Shown piece after piece: positions 9,795-17,487 of a stretch of 46,396 bases of DNA. The stretch is from a virus, in the IMG/VR virus record IMGVR_UViG_3300032287_001415, positions 1 to 46,396 of that record; one strand, given 5' to 3'. The notes under the pieces were generated by a model that had not been told where the DNA came from, did not search any database, and saw only the letters and a program-made list of their open reading frames with translations. The position numbers and the translations under genes are program-made. Each line of letters opens with the position of its first letter. The first letter of the stretch is position 1.

Positions 9795-9824
9795 TAAAGA
9801 CAACACATGAACTTCTGCAAGCTA

Positions 9825-9832
9825 CATAAATA
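9825..9832 (+). promoter_or_regulatory. T4-type late promoter (CATAAATA)
   Basis: The motif CATAAATA lies 25 nt before the TTG start at 9858, in a 63-nt intergenic gap. The gap also holds AAAAGGACA just ahead of the start. Spacing matches the other late motifs in the window. Confidence 0.65.
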
Positions 9833-9857
9833 CAAAGTAAAATAAAAAGGACATATT

Positions 9858-11108
9858 TTGGCATACATTGGGCAAAATTCATTACCGTTTGATCCGTTCA
9901 GATCAGCAGCGCCTGTTTCTGATGCTGATCGGTTTTCGGGTAATGCTTCTACGACAACATTTACATTATCACGTGCAGTGTCATTTCCAACAGATATTGA
10001 AGTGTTTGTTGAAAATGTCCAGCAAGAGCCTATTGTTTCGTACAGTGTTTCAGGCGCATCACTGACATTTACTGAAGCACCGCCAACAGGTACAAATAAT
10101 GTTTATGTTGTTTATCGCAATTATCAAACAGGCGCACAGATAACATTACCTGACGGTTCTGTTACTTACAACAAACTTGCAAACAATATTCGGTTATTTA
10201 CGACAGATAACTTCACCTCAAACGGTACTGTTTCTACATTCTCACTTTCTGAACAGCCTGCTGATGCAAACACAGTATTAGTCACAATTGATGGTATCGT
10301 TCAAAGAGCAACAGAACACTATGGTTTGTCAGGTAAAACAATTACATTTACTTCAACACCTGCATCAAACTCATTGATTTCAATTCGTCATTTAGGCTTT
10401 AGAACAACAACAACTGTCACAGCAATACCGCCAGGCACGAACATTTCAAATCCTGTGATTACCAATGGTATGACAGTAACAGGTGATGTTACCGTATCTG
10501 GTAATGTGACGATGAACCTGTTGAACTTTAGTTATATTGCATCAAATGATGTTGCATCGTTTACTGACATGCAGGGCGTTGCTGCTAACTGTACAACAGC
10601 ATCAGGAAATACATCAGTAACTTATCGGTCAAATACAGCAGCAATTTCTGTTGGTATGTTTGTTACTGGTGCAACAATCAATGTGGGTTCGGTTGTTACT
10701 TCAGTTGTCAATGCAAATACAATTACAATTTCATCTGCGGCTGCAAACTCATCAACAAATACAGCACTGACATTTTATACACCTAATAAATTATTAGTGT
10801 CACATGTTGCATCACCTGGTGTTGCAAAAGCATGGGTGAACTTTGATGGTACAGGAACAGTACGAATTCGTGGTGCATTCAATGTGTCCAGTATTACGGA
10901 TAACGGTACGGGCGCTTACACTGTGAACTTTACGGTTGCGATGCCAGATGTCAATTTTTCAGCAGTGGCTGCATGTGAAGATAATGGTGGGGCTTATGGT
11001 GCTTATTCTCAACAAGTGTCTTCCGCATCTTCAGTAAGAATTGCTACCAGTCGTCCAGGAACCGCTAATTATGACCAAAACAATATTGCCGTTGCCGTTT
11101 TCCGCTAA
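9858..11108 (+). CDS. Tail-fibre protein with KAWVNF tip module (copy 2)
   Basis: A 416-residue protein starting at TTG 9858, 6-8 nt after AAAAGGACA; the start gives the family-typical MAYIGQN. Residues ~25-95 (DRFSGNASTTTFTLSRAV ... TFTEAPPTGTNNVYVVYRNY) form a beta domain also seen at the start of the 12910 protein. A second copy spans residues ~115-175 (TSNGTVSTFSLSEQPADANT ... ISIRHLGF). A short triple-helix-like stalk follows (NPVITNGMTVTGDVTVSGNV). The C-terminal ~180 residues are the module shared with 9162-9794 and 16632-17387 (AKAWVNFDGTGTVRIRGAF), ending AVAVFR. It looks like a complete small fibre: N-terminal attachment, stalk and tip. Single-gene transcription unit with its own late promoter. 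Confidence 0.75.
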   Translation: MAYIGQNSLPFDPFRSAAPVSDADRFSGNASTTTFTLSRAVSFPTDIEVFVENVQQEPIVSYSVSGASLTFTEAPPTGTNNVYVVYRNYQTGAQITLPDGSVTYNKLANNIRLFTTDNFTSNGTVSTFSLSEQPADANTVLVTIDGIVQRATEHYGLSGKTITFTSTPASNSLISIRHLGFRTTTTVTAIPPGTNISNPVITNGMTVTGDVTVSGNVTMNLLNFSYIASNDVASFTDMQGVAANCTTASGNTSVTYRSNTAAISVGMFVTGATINVGSVVTSVVNANTITISSAAANSSTNTALTFYTPNKLLVSHVASPGVAKAWVNFDGTGTVRIRGAFNVSSITDNGTGAYTVNFTVAMPDVNFSAVAACEDNGGAYGAYSQQVSSASSVRIATSRPGTANYDQNNIAVAVFR

Positions 11109-11117
11109 AAGACACAG

Positions 11118-11125
11118 AATAAATA
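11118..11125 (+). promoter_or_regulatory. T4-type late promoter (AATAAATA)
   Basis: The motif AATAAATA lies 31 nt before ATG 11157, in the 48-nt gap after the preceding fibre gene. AAAGGAAA follows at about 11141-11148 as the ribosome-binding sequence. Confidence 0.6.
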
Positions 11126-11156
11126 GATTATATCAACACAAAAGGAAACCTAAAAA

Positions 11157-11381
11157 ATGAATTCAAGAATTATTTTTGAAAATGAAAATGGTGGAGTATC
11201 AATCATTGTTCCTGCACCATCTGCTGGTCTGACTATTGAGCAGATCGCAAAGAAAGATGTACCAGCAGGCAAAGAATATTGGATCGTTGATGCATCTGAT
11301 ATTCCTGAAGATCGTACATTTAGAAACGCATGGGAACTAGACTCATCAATGGGTACTGCTCATGGTATTGGAGGTCAATAA
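11157..11381 (+). CDS. Small fibre-cassette partner protein (DRTFRNAW type)
   Basis: A 74-residue acidic protein preceded by AAAGGAAA. It carries GGVSIIVPAPSAGLTIEQIA, then VPAGKEYWIVDASDIPEDRT and FRNAWEL. I recognise this pattern from small proteins encoded next to tail-fibre genes in many phages of proteobacteria, nearly always followed by a gene like the next one. The stop overlaps the next start by 1 nt (TAATG). The pair may act in fibre assembly or be minor virion parts; no biochemical function is known to me. Confidence 0.7.
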   Translation: MNSRIIFENENGGVSIIVPAPSAGLTIEQIAKKDVPAGKEYWIVDASDIPEDRTFRNAWELDSSMGTAHGIGGQ

Positions 11382-11608
11382 TGGCTATTACTGTAAATCT
11401 AGGCAAAGCAAAAGTTATCACTAAAGACAGACTTCGTGCAGAAAGAGCGCCACTGCTTGAAGCATTAGACGTTCAATTTCAACGTGCATTAGAAACAAAT
11501 GCAGACACAACAGAAATCGTTGCAGAGAAGCAGCGTCTTCGTGATATCACAACATTAGCAAATGCAGCAACAACAACAGACGAACTTAAAGCACTCAGCG
11601 TAAACTAA
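11381..11608 (+). CDS. Small helical fibre-cassette partner protein
   Basis: A 75-residue protein. A longer frame opens at 11330, but ATG 11381 overlaps the upstream stop by 1 nt (GGTCAATAATG) and yields the family-typical start MAITVNLGKAKVITKDRLR. The protein is highly helical (RAERAPLLEALDVQFQRALE ... AEKQRLRDITTLANA) and ends DELKALSVN. It is the usual partner of the preceding DRTFRNAW-type protein in phage fibre cassettes. Probable assembly chaperone or minor tail component; function inferred only from this repeated association. The next gene begins immediately after its stop. Confidence 0.7.
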   Translation: MAITVNLGKAKVITKDRLRAERAPLLEALDVQFQRALETNADTTEIVAEKQRLRDITTLANAATTTDELKALSVN

Positions 11609-12718
11609 ATGGCTATTCAAACAGCATTAGATAGTATCAGCAATTCATCTGGATCACCGTTCGGTTTCAAGAACCGGATTATTAACGGTGCGATGGTGAT
11701 CGACCAGCGCAATGCTGGGACTTCAAATACGGTTAACAGCAATAGCGGAACTCAATTTGGGGCGGATAGATTTTTAGTTCAAGGCACATCGTCTGAAGGT
11801 GTGTTTACATCTCAACAGTTAAGCGCAACACCGCCAACTGGTTTTAAAAACTATGTTCGCATTCAAACAACAACCGCATCTGCATCTCCAGCATCAGGTT
11901 CGTTGTATGCAATGTCTCAAATTATTGAGGGCTTTAATATTGCCGACCTTGGGTTTGGTGCGGCAGGTGCTTCCACAGTTACCTTTTCATTTTGGATTCG
12001 TAGTTCATTGACAGGTACATTTTCGGGTTCTTTGAAAAACGGAAATGCTTACAACCGTTCATATCCATTTACCTTCACAATCTCTGCCGCAAACACTTGG
12101 GAATACAAGACCGTTACTGTGGCTGGTGACACAACTGGTACATGGCAAACAGGAAACTTGGGTGGCTTGATTGTTTATTTTGATTTGGGTTGTGGCAGTT
12201 CTTTGCTGTCTACCGCAAACTCTTGGCAAGCCGGAAACTTTAATGGCGTTACAAGTTCTACTCGCCTTATCTCTACGCTCAACGCAACCCTTGACATCAC
12301 CGGCGTACAACTCGAAAAAGGCAGCACAGCCACCAGCTTTGACTACAGGCCGTATGGTACGGAGTTGGCGTTATGCCAGCGGTATTACTATACGACAGGC
12401 GGCGATGCGACGCTCCAATTTTTTGGAACAGGTGCAGCTTTCTCAACCAGTCAAGTTAATGGCATAGTAATTCCGTTTCCAGTGACGATGAGAACAACGC
12501 CTACATTTTCCGTATCTGCTGTATCGGATTTTTATTTACAAAACGCGGCTGGTACTGGCGGCGTTACTAGCGCAATTAGCCAAGATGCAGCTGAGGCATC
12601 AGCCAAGTCAGGAAATCTTCGCGCTACTAGAAGTGCTGCAGGTCTTACTGCTGGAAACGCTTCTGTGCTTATCGCTGTAAATACTTCTTCGCGTCTTAAC
12701 TGGTCTTCGGAGCTATAA
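11609..12718 (+). CDS. Tail-fibre protein with carbohydrate-binding-like C-terminal domain
   Basis: A 369-residue protein beginning directly after the previous stop. Residues ~18-40 (FGFKNRIINGAMVIDQRNAG) and the central beta-sandwich (ADRFLVQGTSSEG ... WIRSSLTGTFSGSLKNG) end at the signature VQLEKGSTATSFDYRPYGTE followed by LALCQRYYYTTGG. This is a very widespread phage fibre domain with a carbohydrate-binding-module-like fold. Residues ~255-369 form a further tip domain ending SSRLNWSSEL. By eye the gene is richer in GC and in codons such as GCC, CTC and ACC than its neighbours (29 of 60 bases G/C in the line at 12181), suggesting recent transfer. It probably binds surface glycan. Confidence 0.8.
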   Translation: MAIQTALDSISNSSGSPFGFKNRIINGAMVIDQRNAGTSNTVNSNSGTQFGADRFLVQGTSSEGVFTSQQLSATPPTGFKNYVRIQTTTASASPASGSLYAMSQIIEGFNIADLGFGAAGASTVTFSFWIRSSLTGTFSGSLKNGNAYNRSYPFTFTISAANTWEYKTVTVAGDTTGTWQTGNLGGLIVYFDLGCGSSLLSTANSWQAGNFNGVTSSTRLISTLNATLDITGVQLEKGSTATSFDYRPYGTELALCQRYYYTTGGDATLQFFGTGAAFSTSQVNGIVIPFPVTMRTTPTFSVSAVSDFYLQNAAGTGGVTSAISQDAAEASAKSGNLRATRSAAGLTAGNASVLIAVNTSSRLNWSSEL

Positions 12719-12883
12719 ATGTACAAGTTATTTAAAAGCGAAAGAACAGGTGAAGTAGTTACTGTTATTCGCCTTGAAGACATCGCTTATATCCCATTCG
12801 ACCCAGCCAACACGGATTATCAAGCATATCTGAAATGGCTAGCCGAGGGCAATACTCCAGAACCTGCTGATACACCAGAATAA
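12719..12883 (+). CDS. Short fibre-partner protein, 54 residues
   Basis: A 54-residue gene below common length cut-offs: ATG 12719 touches the preceding TAA, and TAA is at 12881-12883. It begins [19 protein letters not shown] and has [20 protein letters not shown] followed by NTPEPAD. That pattern is a conserved small-protein signature I know from phage tail-fibre loci, so I consider it a real gene. The perfect juxtaposition with the fibre gene, an open frame of normal codon use, and the late promoter overlapping its stop support this. Likely role: fibre assembly partner or minor virion part. Confidence 0.8.
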   Translation: MYKLFKSERTGEVVTVIRLEDIAYIPFDPANTDYQAYLKWLAEGNTPEPADTPE

Positions 12884-12886
12884 ATA
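12879..12886 (+). promoter_or_regulatory. T4-type late promoter (AATAAATA)
   Basis: AATAAATA overlaps the stop codon of the 54-residue gene and lies 23 nt before the TTG start at 12910. TAAGGAAAT precedes the start as ribosome-binding sequence. Confidence 0.6.
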
Positions 12887-12909
12887 AAAGAAAACATTAA
12901 GGAAATACA

Positions 12910-13332
12910 TTGGCATATCTCGGTAATCAACTCATCAATGGATCGTTTCAATCTGAATACTTTTCAGGTGATGGTTCTACGACTGAATATAATCTAGCGT
13001 ATCCACACGGAAACGAACCGTCGGTTATCGTTTCAATTTCTGGTGTCAAGCAGAAAACAGATTCATATGCACTCATTGCAGGTAAACTTGTGTTTACTGA
13101 AGCACCACCAGCGGGTTCAAATAACATTGAAGTTGTTTACTTAGGTAATCGTGTTCTGACAAATCCTTACTTGTCAGCAGATACATATGGTATCATTCGG
13201 ATCAATCCAAACACAATTTCAGAGAACGTTACGATTCCAACATTATACAATGCAAGTTCCGCTGGACCATTAACGATTGCAAATAACAGAACAGTAACCG
13301 TAGCAAATGGTGCTACATGGGTCATCATTTAA
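12910..13332 (+). CDS. Fibre-attachment-like structural protein
   Basis: A 140-residue protein starting at TTG 12910, behind TAAGGAAAT. The start gives MAYLGNQLI, similar to MAYIGQN of the 9858 fibre. Residues ~15-80 (EYFSGDGSTTEYNLAY ... FTEAPPAGSNNIEVVYLGN) are the same beta domain as in that fibre. The end (SAGPLTIANNRTVTVANG, ATWVII) is the C-terminal module found alone in 7654-7869. The protein thus joins an N-terminal attachment domain to a C-terminal cap with no tip. The following two genes may supply the missing parts, as if one long fibre had been split into separate genes. Confidence 0.7.
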   Translation: MAYLGNQLINGSFQSEYFSGDGSTTEYNLAYPHGNEPSVIVSISGVKQKTDSYALIAGKLVFTEAPPAGSNNIEVVYLGNRVLTNPYLSADTYGIIRINPNTISENVTIPTLYNASSAGPLTIANNRTVTVANGATWVII

Positions 13333-13348
13333 TTTTTAGGAAAACAAA

Positions 13349-13741
13349 ATGGCAGGTTCACTTAAAATAGACGCAATAACGACAGACAACGGATTGACGC
13401 TGACTGGTGGCGCAAGATCAACGCCCTGCACGACTGTTCCCGGAATCACTTATGCTGGTGGTACGATTACACTTGATTTGAATGCAGCGAACAATTTTGA
13501 AGTCGGTCTTGCAAACAATGCGACACTAACAAATCCAACTAACATCAAATTAGGTCAATCAGGTTGTATCTTTGTTCGTCAGACACTTGGATCAAATACA
13601 ATTTCATATGGTTCGTACTACAAGTTTCAGTCAAACTCAGCACCTGTATTATCAACAGCAGTTAATGCAATTGATCTACTCACATATTATGTCGCAAACT
13701 CAACAACAATTATTGTTGATGCAATCACTGGTCTAGTCTAA
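13349..13741 (+). CDS. Phage tail structural protein (anchor-type domain)
   Basis: A 130-residue protein, ATG 13349 behind TTTAGGAAAAC. The region ITLDLNAANNFEVGLANNAT then LTNPTNIKLGQSGCIFVRQT and SNTISYGSYYKFQSN is a well-known beta domain of phage tail proteins. The ~25-residue leader (AGSLKIDAITTDNGLTLTGG) is a typical fibre connector. Its stop overlaps the next start by 1 nt (TAATG), so expression is coupled to the large LamG-type protein that follows. Probably part of the same fibre; no enzymatic motif. Confidence 0.7.
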   Translation: MAGSLKIDAITTDNGLTLTGGARSTPCTTVPGITYAGGTITLDLNAANNFEVGLANNATLTNPTNIKLGQSGCIFVRQTLGSNTISYGSYYKFQSNSAPVLSTAVNAIDLLTYYVANSTTIIVDAITGLV

Positions 13742-16140
13742 TGAGTTCATTATTCAATTTAGCTACTGCAACAGCAGCTGGTGGACATCGTAATCGGTTA
13801 GGTTATCAAATTAGCCGCAGCGTAAGACTTCGTGCAAGTGCGACTGGATATTTTAGTCGTTCAGCTTATCCAGTTGCATCGGCTGGTACGCAATGGACGC
13901 TTTCAATGTGGGTAAAGCGTGGTACACTTGGAACGCAAACCGATCTGTTTTCATTTGTTTCCACTGCTGGTTCAGCACAACAAGCCGGTATTCAGTTTGA
14001 TTCAAATAATAATATTCGTTGGTGGCAATATGTTTCGCCAAGTTATGCTTTCCAAAAAATCACAACGGCGGTTTTTCGTGATCCATCTGCTTGGTATCAT
14101 TTAGTTTTTGTTTACGATACAACTCTAGCAACGGCAGCAGATCGTTGTCAAGTTTGGGTAAATGGTGTTCGTCTAACTGCGTTTTCAACAAGCACTGATC
14201 CAACACAAAATCTTGTTACTTATTACAAAAACGGAACACACTATCCCCATCTTGGCGCAGAAAACAGAAATGCTTCTTCTGCACTTTCTCCGTTTGATGG
14301 TTACATGACCGAAGTCAACTTCATTGACGGTCAGGCTTTAACACCATCTTCGTTCGGTGAAACTAGTCTTGTTACTGGTGTATGGCAACCAAAAAGATAC
14401 ACCGGCACTTACGGCACTAATGGTTTTGACATAGACTTTAGTGATAACTCCGCAGCAACAGCAGCAGCGATTGGTAAAGACTATAGCGGCAACGGCAACA
14501 ACTGGACACCGAACAACATCAGCGTGACTGCTGGCGTGACGTTTGACTCAATGTTGGATGTGCCTACACAGTTTGGTGATGGCGGCAATGGGCGGGGGAA
14601 TTATGTTGTGTTTAATCCAGTTAATGTTTCTGGTGGAGGCACAACAACAATTACAGATGGCAGTCTTGCCACCTCTGTTGGCTCAACTACCACTTATGGA
14701 AAAGTGCTTGGAAGCATAGGTATGTCAACAGGAAAATGGTATTGGGAAGTTACGGTCACTGCTGTTGGTGGTGCTGGCAATATTGGCATTGGTGATGGAA
14801 CTGCTCCTTCAGCAAGTTTTGGTCTTGGGGGTGTGGCTGGTGAAATTGCATATCAAAGTAGCGGCAACAAGTACACGAACAACTCAGGCACTGCCTACGG
14901 TGCAAGCTACACCACCAACGATGTGATTGGTGTTGCCTACGATGCTGATGCAGGAAGCATTACGTTCTATAAAAACAACGCGAGTCAGGGTGCTATCACT
15001 GGTTTCTCTGGAACCAAGTTCCCGGCTGTTGGCTCTGGCGGTGGAACCAACCCGCAGTACGCGGCCAACTTCGGCCAGCGCCCCTTCACCTACACACCAC
15101 CGTCCGGCTTCAAAGCACTGAACACACAGAACTTGTCAACGCCGACTATTCTGAGGGGCAATCAGTATTTTGATGTGTCCACTTGGAGTGGCAATGCGTC
15201 CACGCGAAGCATAGTCAATGACGCTGCAATGCAGCCTGATCTGGTGTGGATCAAGAAACGCGGTGGTGGAACTACGCCGACACGCGACCATAGGTTGTTT
15301 GATGCTGTGCGTGGAGCAACATTGTACTTGTCAAGCAATGCGACCGGCGCAGAAATTACTGAAACAGACGGGCTGACTGCATTTAACTCAAACGGATTTA
15401 CACTTGGTGCGAGTGATGGCGTAAACGGCACTACCGGAGGCACAGGCACCTACGTCGGCTGGCAATGGAAAGAAGGCGCAACGCAGGGCTTTGATATTGT
15501 GACGTATACGGGAACGGGTGCGAACCGCACAGTGTCTCACTCGCTTGGCGTTACTCCGTCCATGATTATTGTCAAAGCACGAAACTTACCAAATAGTATT
15601 GCTCGTTCGTGGTCGGTTTGGCATACCGCGCTGGCAGCGACAGAAGTTATTTTCCTGAATCAAACTTCGGCTAAACAGACTGGCGCAACAACTTACTGGA
15701 ACAGCACACTGCCAACATCTTCTGTATTCTCACTTGGCGATGAGCCAACTGTCAATGGCGCAGTTGGAACTGTTGGTGAGTATGTCGCTTATTTATTCTC
15801 CGAAGTCGCAGGCTTCTCCAAGTTCGGCAGTTACACAGGCAACGGCGCCGCTGACGGTCCGTTTGTGTTCACAGGATTTAGACCGAGATTTGTAATGTGG
15901 AAACGATCAGATGCTACTGCAAATTGGTTTTTAATGGATTCATCTAGAACTCCAGCAAATCCAGTAAATCTTGAGTTGTATGCAGACCAATCTAACGCAG
16001 AGGTAACATTTACTGATTGTGATTTTGTGTCTAACGGCTTTAAGTTAAGAACATCAGATTCAAGCAGAAATGCCAGCGGCGGCACATACATCTTTGCAGC
16101 TTTTGCCGAAAATCCATTCAAAAACGCTCTTGCTAGATAA
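13741..16140 (+). CDS. Large LamG/SPRY-type adhesin
   Basis: A 799-residue protein whose ATG overlaps the previous stop. Residues ~45-215 form a concanavalin-like (LamG) domain: TQWTLSMWVKRG, AWYHLVFVYDTT, FDGYMTEVNFIDGQALTPSS. A linker follows with KDYSGNGNNWTPNNI. Residues ~320-450 form a SPRY-like unit (GKWYWEVTVTAVGGAGNIGI ... GVAYDADAGSITFYKNN). The remainder has a domain typical of phage adhesins (GWQWKEGATQGFDIVTYTG; GVTPSMIIVKARN; FVFTGFRPRFVMWKR). Part of the gene is strikingly GC-rich (39 of 60 bases in the line at 15061), so that stretch was probably acquired from elsewhere. Likely the main glycan-binding adhesin of this cassette. Confidence 0.8.
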   Translation: MSSLFNLATATAAGGHRNRLGYQISRSVRLRASATGYFSRSAYPVASAGTQWTLSMWVKRGTLGTQTDLFSFVSTAGSAQQAGIQFDSNNNIRWWQYVSPSYAFQKITTAVFRDPSAWYHLVFVYDTTLATAADRCQVWVNGVRLTAFSTSTDPTQNLVTYYKNGTHYPHLGAENRNASSALSPFDGYMTEVNFIDGQALTPSSFGETSLVTGVWQPKRYTGTYGTNGFDIDFSDNSAATAAAIGKDYSGNGNNWTPNNISVTAGVTFDSMLDVPTQFGDGGNGRGNYVVFNPVNVSGGGTTTITDGSLATSVGSTTTYGKVLGSIGMSTGKWYWEVTVTAVGGAGNIGIGDGTAPSASFGLGGVAGEIAYQSSGNKYTNNSGTAYGASYTTNDVIGVAYDADAGSITFYKNNASQGAITGFSGTKFPAVGSGGGTNPQYAANFGQRPFTYTPPSGFKALNTQNLSTPTILRGNQYFDVSTWSGNASTRSIVNDAAMQPDLVWIKKRGGGTTPTRDHRLFDAVRGATLYLSSNATGAEITETDGLTAFNSNGFTLGASDGVNGTTGGTGTYVGWQWKEGATQGFDIVTYTGTGANRTVSHSLGVTPSMIIVKARNLPNSIARSWSVWHTALAATEVIFLNQTSAKQTGATTYWNSTLPTSSVFSLGDEPTVNGAVGTVGEYVAYLFSEVAGFSKFGSYTGNGAADGPFVFTGFRPRFVMWKRSDATANWFLMDSSRTPANPVNLELYADQSNAEVTFTDCDFVSNGFKLRTSDSSRNASGGTYIFAAFAENPFKNALAR

Positions 16141-16151
16141 CCAATATCGTG

Positions 16152-16159
16152 ACTAAATA
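16152..16159 (+). promoter_or_regulatory. Late promoter variant (ACTAAATA)
   Basis: ACTAAATA lies 23 nt before ATG 16183, in the 42-nt gap after the large adhesin. The same 8-mer occurs at the same distance before the 17488 gene and also before gp18, so it looks like a genuine variant of the late motif. Confidence 0.6.
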
Positions 16160-16182
16160 AAGAACAACATAGGAACAAAAAA

Positions 16183-16632
16183 ATGTTTTTACTGAACGAC
16201 AAACCTCTATCAACAGACGTAGCATTTACAGTAAACGGTATTCAATATCCAGCCAACTGGCTCAGACTTTCTTCAGCAGCAGAAAAAGCTGCAATCGGAA
16301 TTACTGAAGTCGCTGATCCTGTTCGTGAAGATGATCGCTTTTACTGGAACGGCGTCAAAACAAATCCACGCCCACTTGAAACGCTCAAAGAACAATTCTC
16401 TGCACAAGTCAAAGATACTGCAAACAAACTGTTAGCATCTACTGATTGGATGATTATCAGAAAGATTGAACGTCAAGTCAATGTTCCTACAGCAATTGCA
16501 ACGTATCGTGCAGCAGTTATTTCTTCAGCAGAAACAAATGAAACTGCTATCAATGAAGCAGAAGATGTTGAAGCACTTCAGCAAGTTGTATATTCATTGA
16601 CATGGCCTACACTTGAAACTGAGGAAGAATAA
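16183..16632 (+). CDS. DUF4376-type tail-fibre assembly-like protein
   Basis: A 149-residue protein; AGGA sits about 10 nt before ATG 16183. The N-terminal part (FTVNGIQYPANWLRLSSAAE, then IGITEVADPVREDDRFYWNG) and the helical C-terminal part (TANKLLASTDWMIIRKIERQ ... TYRAAVISSAETNETAINEA) match a common phage family (DUF4376-like) beside tail-fibre genes. These are generally considered chaperones or minor fibre parts. Its stop overlaps the next start by 1 nt (TAATG), coupling it to a KAWVNF adhesin. Assembly function is inferred from this association. Confidence 0.75.
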   Translation: MFLLNDKPLSTDVAFTVNGIQYPANWLRLSSAAEKAAIGITEVADPVREDDRFYWNGVKTNPRPLETLKEQFSAQVKDTANKLLASTDWMIIRKIERQVNVPTAIATYRAAVISSAETNETAINEAEDVEALQQVVYSLTWPTLETEEE

Positions 16633-17387
16633 TGGCAGGTACTCTTGTTGTAGATAAAATTCAGCTTGATATTGGTAATACTTTTCAAATAGTAAGTAAT
16701 ACCGGTGGTCTAATTTTATCTGCAAATAATGCTGGCTTACAAACAGGTATTGCAGCGAACAGCATTACTTATGGAATGATTTCGCCTAGTATTCTTGCAA
16801 CACAGAATAATGTCTATAATGTTGTTTCTGCAAATGCAAATACTGGTGTGGGTAATTCTACAGTAACATTTACAAGCAATACTGGAGCAATCAGTGCCGG
16901 CATGATTGTTTATGGTGCAGGATTTGGCACAGGCACAACTGTTTCTTCTGTAATCAATGCAAACACAATTCTGCTTTCAACAGCCGCAGCAAATACATCA
17001 ACGAATACAAGACTTTCATTTGTTGAACCTAACAAATTAGTTACCGCAGAAATCGTTGGTCCTGGACTATGTAAAGCATGGGTGAACTTTAGCGGTACAG
17101 GCACCGTTGCAATTCGTGCTGCATTCAATGTGAGTAGTATTCAAGACAACGGAACAGGTGATTATACGGTCAACTTTACAACTGCAATGCCGGATGTGAA
17201 TTATTCTATTGCAGCTAATTCAGACACTACAAACTCCAGCGGGCCACAATCGGTAGTAATAAACTATTCAACCGTAATTAATAACAAAGTAACCCCAACA
17301 GCATCCGCCTTTCGCTTGGCTTGTATGATTATGGGTACTGGTGCTGGTGTTGACAACCCATATATAAATGCTTCAGTCTTCCGCTAA
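16632..17387 (+). CDS. Adhesin with KAWVNF tip module (copy 3)
   Basis: A 251-residue protein coupled to the DUF4376-like gene by a 1-nt overlap. The leader (LVVDKIQLDIGNTFQIVSNT) is a typical fibre connector. From about residue 58 it is closely similar to 9162-9794 over ~140 residues: QNNVYNVVSANANT, NTILLSTAAANTSTNTRLSF, GLCKAWVNFSGTGTVAIRAA, AMPDVNYS. The last ~60 residues differ and end NASVFR. A conserved body with variable ends is what is expected of receptor-binding paralogues. This gene closes the accessory adhesin region and is followed by a strong terminator. Confidence 0.75.
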   Translation: MAGTLVVDKIQLDIGNTFQIVSNTGGLILSANNAGLQTGIAANSITYGMISPSILATQNNVYNVVSANANTGVGNSTVTFTSNTGAISAGMIVYGAGFGTGTTVSSVINANTILLSTAAANTSTNTRLSFVEPNKLVTAEIVGPGLCKAWVNFSGTGTVAIRAAFNVSSIQDNGTGDYTVNFTTAMPDVNYSIAANSDTTNSSGPQSVVINYSTVINNKVTPTASAFRLACMIMGTGAGVDNPYINASVFR

Positions 17388-17411
17388 AAGTAAACACACC
17401 AATAATCAACG

Positions 17412-17434
17412 ACCCCGCTTCGGCGGGGTTTTTT
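17412..17434 (+). terminator. Rho-independent terminator after the adhesin region
   Basis: A stem of ACCCCGC paired with GCGGGGT around a TTCG tetraloop, followed directly by a run of six T's (17429-17434). The stem is perfect, and GC-rich in an AT-rich context. It ends the adhesin transcripts before a new late promoter at 17457. Confidence 0.93.
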
Positions 17435-17456
17435 GTTTCTACCAATTCCGCATTTG

Positions 17457-17464
17457 ACTAAATA
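17457..17464 (+). promoter_or_regulatory. Late promoter variant (ACTAAATA)
   Basis: ACTAAATA sits 23 nt after the terminator and 23 nt before the TTG start at 17488. ATAAGGAGAAAA follows as a strong ribosome-binding sequence. The terminator-promoter pair isolates the long-fibre unit from the adhesin region. Confidence 0.7.
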
Positions 17465-17487
17465 CTACATTATAAGGAGAAAACACT

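Noticed and set aside
9162-17387. Possible diversity-generating retroelement behind the variable adhesin ends
   Set aside because: No reverse transcriptase, template repeat or accessory gene is present in the window. The copies differ throughout, not only at adenine-derived positions, as far as I can judge by eye.
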